Below are positions 1-5,009 of a stretch of DNA of 5,009 bases, one piece after another. Location of the stretch: the NCBI GenBank assembly GCA_902775835.1, contig CACYNZ010000283.1, positions 1 to 5,009 of the forward strand. Reading direction: 5' to 3'. How positions within the stretch are numbered: position 1 is the first letter of the stretch; each line of letters begins with the position of its first letter. Both the position numbers and the translations under genes were made by a program. The stretch is from an uncultured Eubacteriales bacterium. Lineage in GTDB: Bacteria; Bacillota_A; Clostridia; Christensenellales; Aristaeellaceae. The notes under the pieces are model-generated. The model was not told the origin of the DNA. It saw only the letters and a list, made by a program, of their open reading frames with translations, and searched no databases.

Positions 1-2563
1 CTCTGAGTGCCACAAGGCCGTCCGGAGAGTTCTCCGTCACCTTGATATCAGTTGAATAAATACTGGAGAAAATTGTCATTGTCACACGAGCCCGGGAGAA
101 GGCCACATTCAGACGCTTTCCGCCGCCGGCCTGGTTAATCGGGCCGAAATTCATCGAAATCCTGCCCCTTTCATCAGGTCCGTATCCGATAGAGAACAGG
201 ATAACATCCCGCTCATCGCCCTGTACATTCTCCAGGTTCTTGACAAAAAGCGGGTCTTCACTGCCATTTGCCCAGGCGTCCAGCATCGGGTTCGTCCGAA
301 ACTGCTTTGCAAGCAAATTCTCAATCAGGGCCTGCTGCTTCACGTTAAATGTAACCACTCCGACAGACTGCTTTTTCAGCTCCGGATCATGGAATCTCCG
401 AACAATTTCAGCCACAACTGCCTCGGCTTCTTTAACATTCGTGCTGCTCTTATATACACCGTCAATGTGAACAGCTGTCACATGGCGCTCCCTGTCATTT
501 GCGGATGGGAACGTATACATCTTATTGTTGTAGAACCGGTTATTACTGAATGCGATCAGGCTCTCATGGGTACTGCGGTAATGCCATTGCAGATGCTGAG
601 AAGGTATGCCAAGCGCAATGGCATCATCAAGAATGCTGTCCAAATCATCCAGAGCCAGATCTTCAACTACCGGACCCCCTCCGGCAAAGAAAGAAGTAGG
701 CGGCATCTGCTTAGGATCACCAACAATAACAGCGTCCTTCGCTCTTGAAAGGGAGCCGATCGCTTTACATGTAGGAAGCTGTGATGCTTCATCAAAGATC
801 ACGACATCAAACAGATTATTATCCTGTGCCAGATACTGCGCCACAGAGTTAGGGCTCATCAGCATACACGGACACAGTTCCTGCAGAACATGAGGAAGCC
901 GTTCAAATAAAGCCCGTATCGCCATGCCTCTGGCATTACTCCCGATCGCTTTTCTAAGCAGATTCAGTTCCCTGCCTATTTCCGGAGAATCCCAGGAGGT
1001 CGGTACACGAGACGCCAGCAGACAGAAGATCTCATTCTTCGTCTGCTGAAGCAGATTGTCATCCAGATTCCTGAACTGTCGGATCGACTGATTAAATGTA
1101 ACACCGGAGAAGCAGCTTAATATATCATCCGTGCTGATAATATCCGTAATCAGGGCATAGTAAAGCCCCTTCTTATACGCAGGAACCAGATCTTTTGCTT
1201 CAAGTCCGTTTTCATATGCATCAACAACAGGCTGAAGACCGGCCTTTAAACACTCCTGCCGGACCTGGTTATAAAGTCCCCAATCCTTCAGAGCGGCCGG
1301 CTGATCCAGCAGATACTGACAGAATGCAGTTTCCGGTTCTGCCCAATCATCGTCATCAGAACAGAGCTCCCGTCTGAGGAGATTATCGAACTCCTGCTCT
1401 GCAAGAAGAGCTTTCGGGTATGCATCCCGGAATTCTTCCAGGGCCTTGACCGCATCTGTATTTTTGCTCAGCGAACGTACAGCCGCCGAACCGCCCGGGA
1501 AGGATTCTGCCCGACCGCGATACTCGTCCGCAGCAGCTGCTGCAGCCTGATATTCTTCCTGCGTCGGAAGTTTTGCCAGGATCTTCCTGTCGTCATCAGG
1601 AAGCGACTGAACCATTCGTATGAGTCTCCGCTTTCTGGTCTGAAATGCCAGCACCTGCTGAAGCTTTCCGGGAATCGAGTCAGCCGTGAGCGGCTGCAGT
1701 GCATATGACTGCAGTTCGGATATAACGGAAGCCCTGCCGGGGAAACTCTTTCCGGAGGCATTCATTTTTGCCTGGAAATCGGCAATATCCTGCGTCAGGA
1801 ATTCTTTCTTCCAGACAGACAGCAATCGCTTTTCAGCCTCCCGAACCATCTCTTCGGCGTTAAAATATGCTTCGAGCTGTGCATGCTTTCCTTCAAGCAA
1901 ATCGACCAGTGCCGGCTCGGCGTCCTTCAGTTCATAGTAGAACTGCAGGATCCGGTTCAATCTCTCATACCCGTTCTTACTTACCGGAGCATCCATCTGA
2001 AGGACTCCGGCCACTTTCTCAGAAGATTCCCTGACCGTTTTCAGCAAATCGCGATACTTCATTGACTCTCTGCGCATAGCACTGCGAACGTCTGCACTGT
2101 AAGAGGTAAGGCCGACGCCTCTCAGCGGATGATTCCTGATATCGCCTGCGGCATCTCCGGCAGCGGAAAGCTGCCCGAGAAGCGGCAGATGTCTCTGAAT
2201 CTGAGCACGTGAAAGCTGACCCGCTTCATGCGAATCAAAGTGAATCATTTTTTCTTCATCGCGAACAGTCTCATAGAGATCGATCAGATCACGAAGACTG
2301 AATCCTCCATTATGGACAGCATGCAGATGCTTTGCATAGCCATCCAGTTTAGCCCGGCTTGCAGCTGCATTTCTCAGCTGTTCTTCATATTCGGTCCTGT
2401 GAGAAGGATGCTTTATGGCAAGCGCTTTTTCGAGCTGTGTAAGCACCTGTCTTTTATTTGCCTTATCTGAATGAAGTTCAAGACAAAAGTCTCCGATTCC
2501 GAGAGAAGACAGTCTCCTCTGTACAACAGAAAGTGCAGCCATCTTCTCAGCGACGAACAGGAC
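1..2563 (-). CDS. C-terminal part of the same DUF4011 helicase, continuing in the -1 frame; truncated by the window edge
   Basis: I translated this frame by hand from 2563 to 2 and found 854 sense codons with no stop. It continues the upstream protein exactly at GKK|VLFVAEK. It carries the UPF1-like helicase motifs: motif II DEAS-Q (782-793), motif III GDPKQMPP (698-721), the motif IV-like QWHYRS (572-589), motif V VQGDERD (206-226) and motif VI GKRLNVAFSRAR (86-121). Together with Walker A upstream, these make a complete SF1 ATPase set. The frame has no independent start. Its upstream stop is at 2615-2617, the first ATG is at 2540-2542, inside a conserved stretch and directly after GAGAAG with no proper ribosome-binding spacing. 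So this is the second half of one gene, not a separate gene. In known relatives, more sequence follows motif VI, often a Vsr/MTES_1575-like nuclease and DUF3320; that would lie left of position 1. Confidence 0.9.
86..121 (-). other. Helicase motif VI, GKRLNVAFSRAR
   Basis: This is the UPF1-like motif VI with its arginine finger, at restored residues 1621-1632. It follows motif V (VQGDERD, 206-226) at the spacing normal for this family. The protein continues through VTMTIFSSIY (about 56-85) and leaves the window, so any C-terminal nuclease domain is not visible. Confidence 0.92.
782..793 (-). other. Helicase motif II (Walker B), DEAS
   Basis: VVIFDEASQ places the two acidic residues at restored positions 1397 and 1398, after a hydrophobic beta strand. 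DEAS followed by Gln is typical of the COG1112 group of SF1 helicases. Motif III (GDPKQMPP, 698-721) follows 24 residues later, as expected for an intact motor. Confidence 0.93.
794..2560 (-). other. Long, mostly helical insert between helicase motifs Ia and II
   Basis: About 590 codons separate the frame break from DEAS. The first 30 or so (VLFVAEKMAALSVVQRRL, LELHSDKANKR) are the normal motif Ia region of this family. After that the sequence is charged and looks helical, with likely coiled-coil stretches such as EYEEQLRNAAASRAKLDGY (2341-2400), NAEEMVREAEKRLLSVWKKE (1801-1860) and the Ala-rich EEYQAAAAAADEY (about 1516-1554). The segment just before DEAS is again conserved in style (LMSPNSVAQYL). 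Relatives also have large inserts here. No catalytic motif was recognised inside. Confidence 0.6.
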
Positions 2564-4980
2564 TTTTTTCCCTGCGCCATCAGATTGGCAATCATTCCGG
2601 TTATCGTCTGAGACTTACCGGTTCCGGGAGGTCCGTGAAGAACGAATGTCATCCCATGAGCTGCCATTTTAATCGCCTGGAGCTGCGTCGCATCTACCGT
2701 AATGGGAAGGTAAGTTTTCCCGTCATCCAAATTCACTGCCGCGGAGATATCCCAATCGATATGTCCTTTCATCAGACTGCGTACTACTTTGCTGTTATCC
2801 AGTAATTCACCGGCAGTATGGATATCATTCCACATAGCAAACTGCGCAAAACTGAAGTTTCCGATTACACAGGACTCAACTACATCCCATCCTTTCAGAG
2901 TATAGAGAGCACCTCTGACCATAGCGAAAACTCTCTTTATATCGATGCCGTGTGCATCCAGGGGCAGCGGATCCAAACCCGGAATCTCCAGGTTGTAGTT
3001 CTGCTTCAGCATCTCAAGAAGGGTGGTATTGAAATGTGTATCTTCATCACGGGCATGAAGTCCGTAGCCCTGATTGGCAGATTTCCGAATAATCTCAATC
3101 GGGAGAAGAATTAACGGCGCATAGCTCGGGGTCTCGCTCTCGGGATCAGGAAACCAGCGCAAAAGTCCTATTGCAAGGTAAAGACTGCTGACGCCATTCT
3201 CCTGCTGAGAAGATCTGGCTGCGCGGTAGATCGCAGTGAGTTCACGATCCAGCTGCTTCTCGCCGCAGTAAGTATACAGCCGATGGTTCCGGAACTCCTG
3301 ACGGAATTTCTCATTGTAGTCAAAGTCAGCACCGACCGGCCAGTCCGTTATCTCAAATACGCCGCGTTCCTTGATTACCTCGGGGAGCCACCGGATAGGT
3401 TTGCTCTCTTTCCCGTTTTTATCTTTCTTTGTGAAGGCGAGCCCGGCAATCCATTCGGCGACCGGCAGCAGATTGAACTCATGTCCGTCGGCCAGCGCAT
3501 CTTCCAGCTCGTCAATGTGGCTGGACATGACCGGCATCACCGATGCGTTCAGCGGTAAGTTCAGGAGCATGTTATGCTGGCTCAGATCCAGCAGTTTGCT
3601 TTCCCAGAGCTCACGCTTGCTCATAATTTTCTTCGGAGCCGCAGACGGTGTCCCGGCAATGGAAATACCGAGATCCCTTGGAGCTTCTGTAATATCAGAC
3701 TCCTTCAAATCCTCAATCTGTATCTTATATTCTCCGCTGTCTTTCATGCGGGAAGGGATAGGCTTAATACCACAGAGTCTGGCCAGGCAGACATCAATGG
3801 CAAACCGGAACTCATCATCCCTTGCAAGATTCCCGAATTTCGCTGCTTTCTCTGCATACTCAAAACTGAGCTGTCTGCCGGAACACATTGCAGTACACTC
3901 GACAAATGTCATTTCATCGGAGCCGTTGTCGACGCGCTTTATGAGTTCATCCGGATTGTCAATAACAACATTGCCGGCCTTCAGTTCATCGATGCTTCTT
4001 TCTCTCAGCCAGACACCTGCAAAAATATGTCCTTTCATCATGACAAGCAGCGGATGAAGGCCCATCGCTTCAAGGCAGGCCGCGTAAAGCAGCGCCATAT
4101 CCATACAAGTGCCAAGACGCTGTTCAAGAATTGTTTCCGGTGTACGGATCCTCTGTCCCGGGACAGAAAAACTTGCGGGTGGTTCCGCATAAACAATGTT
4201 CTTTTTCTGAATGGCAGCATACGCTGCGGCAGCGAGATCCCTTACGCGGTTGGGATCACTGCTCTGATATCCTTCCAGGGAAGGCTGCTTGCCCCATTTC
4301 TTAAGCCGCTCTGAAGCGTCACGCAGAAGGGCAGGAATCGCAGGATGATTGGGAAGCACGAACGCCGGAAGCAAATCCCGATACGTCTCTCCTCCCTGCC
4401 ACTGATCATACGCCAGTACCATCATCTGCCCGTGACAGCCGCAAAGTGTCTCTCCGTCCTTGCGAAGCTCCACAGTAATTGTCGTGGAAACTGTTTCTGT
4501 CAGCCCGGCAAGGGTTCTCCCGTTAATAATCAGTTTAGGATCATCCAGAGCTATCGGTTTTCCGGACGGAATTGAAGGAAGTCCTGCTGCATAATCTTTG
4601 AAGAAATCAAACTCAGAATGGATAAAGAGCGTCAATCCGTCGATCGGATCTCCCGTCCGGTTCAGAATATGTATTCCTCTGATCGGGGGCACATCATTCT
4701 GGTAAAGGGCATAGTTGAAGACGTCCATTTTTCCGACATCCATCTGAAGATCCCGGTCTTTTCCATAAGATGAGACAGCCCCGGATGAAGCAGCCCGCGC
4801 GGACCCGGAATCGCTCCCGGCCTCCTCTCCGTCCTCCTCCACGACAGGCTCCAGTCCGGCTATGGCATCAAACAGGTCTTTCTCAACGACAAACGGCTGA
4901 GTATAGGCATTCAGAACGATTCCTTCAATTTCTTCCCCATTGGCTGCCAGATCAAGTGCGTGAAGGAAAGATATATGCAT
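2413..4980 (-). CDS. N-terminal part of a giant DUF4011 superfamily I helicase with a transglutaminase-like domain; frame ends after Walker A
   Basis: This frame gives 855 residues. In order: a short N-terminal segment and acidic linker (1-80); the family's usual N-terminal region, recognisable from NYALYQNDVPPIRG (89-102); a transglutaminase-like domain (about 240-410, LGTC and GH motifs); the DUF4011 region opening with LLDLSQHNMLLNL (463-475); a Q-motif-like TQLQAI (765-770); and Walker A GPPGTGKS (783-790). From residue 807 (after GKK) the 49-residue tail has no family resemblance, whereas the -1 frame continues the helicase (VLFVAEKMAALSVV). The real gene therefore leaves this frame at 2563. 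The start is uncertain. ATG 4980 has a modest GGAAG eight bases upstream (4989-4993), but the frame is open to 5009, so the true start may lie outside. The protein is probably a cytoplasmic nucleic-acid-dependent ATPase; its substrate cannot be read from sequence. Confidence 0.9.
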   Translation of the reverse strand: MHISFLHALDLAANGEEIEGIVLNAYTQPFVVEKDLFDAIAGLEPVVEEDGEEAGSDSGSARAASSGAVSSYGKDRDLQMDVGKMDVFNYALYQNDVPPIRGIHILNRTGDPIDGLTLFIHSEFDFFKDYAAGLPSIPSGKPIALDDPKLIINGRTLAGLTETVSTTITVELRKDGETLCGCHGQMMVLAYDQWQGGETYRDLLPAFVLPNHPAIPALLRDASERLKKWGKQPSLEGYQSSDPNRVRDLAAAAYAAIQKKNIVYAEPPASFSVPGQRIRTPETILEQRLGTCMDMALLYAACLEAMGLHPLLVMMKGHIFAGVWLRERSIDELKAGNVVIDNPDELIKRVDNGSDEMTFVECTAMCSGRQLSFEYAEKAAKFGNLARDDEFRFAIDVCLARLCGIKPIPSRMKDSGEYKIQIEDLKESDITEAPRDLGISIAGTPSAAPKKIMSKRELWESKLLDLSQHNMLLNLPLNASVMPVMSSHIDELEDALADGHEFNLLPVAEWIAGLAFTKKDKNGKESKPIRWLPEVIKERGVFEITDWPVGADFDYNEKFRQEFRNHRLYTYCGEKQLDRELTAIYRAARSSQQENGVSSLYLAIGLLRWFPDPESETPSYAPLILLPIEIIRKSANQGYGLHARDEDTHFNTTLLEMLKQNYNLEIPGLDPLPLDAHGIDIKRVFAMVRGALYTLKGWDVVESCVIGNFSFAQFAMWNDIHTAGELLDNSKVVRSLMKGHIDWDISAAVNLDDGKTYLPITVDATQLQAIKMAAHGMTFVLHGPPGTGKSQTITGMIANLMAQGKKSCSSLRRWLHFLLYRGDCLLSESETFVLNFIQIRQIKDRCLHSSKKRLP
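2503..2548 (-). other. Possible stem-loop downstream of the slippery heptamer
   Basis: Gene-strand GAGAAGA (2542-2548) is perfectly complementary to TCTTCTC (2503-2509). Two wobble pairs and one G-C pair extend it inward to ten pairs (2539-2541 with 2510-2512), leaving a loop of about 25 bases. It starts 14 bases after the heptamer, farther than the usual 5-9. A compact alternative hairpin uses the same downstream arm with 2513-2520 (eight pairs including one wobble, three-base loop). Either could be chance in a purine/pyrimidine-rich coding stretch. Confidence 0.2.
2563..2569 (-). other. A AAA AAG heptamer at the frame break: -1 slippery site or a one-base homopolymer deletion
   Basis: On the gene strand the codons are CAG GGA AAA AAG TCC. 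The heptamer A AAA AAG is in the zero-frame phase required for tandem -1 slippage, and rereading the final G gives GTC CTG TTC, which restores the helicase. The same heptamer works in E. coli dnaX and in IS3-family transposases. Seven A instead of six would also restore one continuous frame, so a sequencing error or a real deletion gives the same picture. No Shine-Dalgarno-like element is visible 10-14 bases upstream; the only purine run (AGGGA) touches the heptamer. The break itself is certain; its cause is not. Confidence 0.6.
2611..2634 (-). other. Walker A (helicase motif I), GPPGTGKS
   Basis: Residues 783-790 read GPPGTGKS, the phosphate-binding loop of UPF1-like SF1 helicases, with K789 and S790 as the expected ATP and magnesium contacts. 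It is preceded by TQLQAI, which resembles the SF1 Q motif. The frame break comes 16 residues after S790, so the zero-frame product keeps the P-loop but lacks the rest of the ATPase. Confidence 0.95.
3001..3618 (-). other. DUF4011 region (about residues 455-660)
   Basis: The region opens with W459 and LLDLSQHNMLLNL (463-475), the hallmark of DUF4011. It continues through SLYLAIGLLRWF (599-610), APLILLPIEI (621-630) and the FNTTLLEML stretch (650-658), in the same order as in COG1112-type bacterial helicases. Its biochemical role is not established to my knowledge; it always sits just ahead of the helicase motor. Boundaries are estimates. Confidence 0.85.
3751..4263 (-). other. Transglutaminase-like (papain-fold) domain, about residues 240-410
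   Basis: The core is TPETILEQRLGTCMDMALLY (280-299) followed by KGHIFAGVWL (316-325). This matches the Cys-then-His arrangement of transglutaminase-like domains: C292 in LGTC and H318 in GH. The third catalytic residue is unclear; D341 in VIDNP or E361 in FVECTA are candidates. Some large DUF4011 helicases carry this domain. It could be a peptidase or amide-bond enzyme, or a catalytically idle binding fold; the retained Cys and His argue mildly for activity. Confidence 0.75.
4765..4842 (-). other. Acidic and Ser/Ala/Gly-rich linker, about residues 47-72
   Basis: The stretch starts with an acidic run (VEEDGEEAGSDSGS, 47-60) and becomes Ala/Ser-rich (ARAASSGAVSS, 61-71), typical of a flexible interdomain linker. 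It separates the first 45 or so residues, including IEGIVLNAYTQPF (18-30), from the family's conserved N-terminal region near residue 85. I do not recognise the segment before the linker. Confidence 0.5.
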
Positions 4981-5009
4981 ATCGGAATCTTCCGGGAACT
5001 GATCACCCA

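Noticed and set aside
389..893. Overlapping plus-strand open frames opposite motifs II-IV
   Set aside because: They are antisense to highly conserved helicase motifs (DEAS, GDPKQ, HYRS), which fixes the minus strand as coding.
1530..1543. Perfect palindrome GCAGCAGCTGCTGC
   Set aside because: It arises from a run of alanine codons (GCA/GCT/GCC) inside the coiled-coil-like insert; nothing else suggests a binding site.
1468..1761. Minus-strand open frame of 97 codons
   Set aside because: It lies in the abandoned zero frame beneath the helicase insert. The -1 frame there is the true coding frame, continuous with motifs on both sides.
2248..2253. Second A6 tract on the gene strand
   Set aside because: The codons read GAA AAA ATG with the frame intact on both sides, and the phase does not make a slippery heptamer. 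It serves as an internal contrast to the tract at 2564-2569.
2540..2542. ATG as an independent start for the downstream half
   Set aside because: It sits inside the conserved VAEKMAAL stretch, the purine run before it abuts the ATG with no spacing, and starting here would omit Walker A from the helicase.
3371..4057. Plus-strand open frame of 228 codons, Ser-rich
   Set aside because: It overlaps conserved DUF4011 and transglutaminase-like coding on the other strand. The Ser-rich, low-complexity composition is typical of a shadow frame.
3574..4314. Plus-strand open frame of 246 codons
   Set aside because: It is antisense to the transglutaminase-like region and shares codon boundaries with it; it stays open because the gene rarely uses TTA, CTA or TCA codons there. 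The product has no recognisable domain and no ribosome binding site.
1..5009. tRNA, rRNA, CRISPR array, IS ends, riboswitch or terminator
   Set aside because: Coding sequence accounts for essentially the whole window; no regularly spaced repeats, inverted terminal repeats, hairpin-plus-T-run or RNA-gene signature was seen on either strand.

Overview
The whole window is the inside of one very large minus-strand gene. It encodes a superfamily I helicase of the COG1112 / DUF4011 type, with a transglutaminase-like domain fused ahead of the motor. No second protein gene, RNA gene, mobile element, CRISPR array or terminator is supported. The organism cannot be named. GC content close to 50% by eye, frequent AGA, AGG and CGG arginine codons and the protein style fit an anaerobic Firmicute (Clostridia or Erysipelotrichia type) better than an enterobacterium, but this is a weak inference.

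Layout, read in the gene's direction (right to left). The reading frame is already open at the right edge (5009), with a possible ATG at 4980. A short N-terminal segment and an acidic, Ser/Ala-rich linker (about 4765-4842) come first. Then follow the conserved beta-rich family region, a transglutaminase-like domain (about 3751-4263), the DUF4011 region (about 3001-3618) and the helicase Walker A motif (2611-2634). At 2563-2569 the frame breaks. From there the protein continues in the -1 frame without a stop for 854 codons to the left edge. This part holds a long helical insert and helicase motifs II to VI, and the gene runs off the window just after motif VI. Read through the shift, 1660 codons lie between 4980 and the left edge.

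The main point of interest is the break. It falls exactly on A AAA AAG, correctly phased to the upstream frame, which is the -1 slippery heptamer used by E. coli dnaX and many IS3-family elements. A -1 slip there joins the two halves precisely. The dull alternative is one lost A in a homopolymer, either a sequencing error or a true mutation. The sequence alone cannot decide, but it gives a clear test: whether homologues keep A6 with the shift, or have seven A and one frame.

Functionally, all parts belong to one polypeptide, so there is no multi-gene system visible here. Proteins of this family are often found in bacterial defence islands, and some are reported as anti-phage proteins with a nuclease domain at the C-terminus. 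That end lies outside this window.
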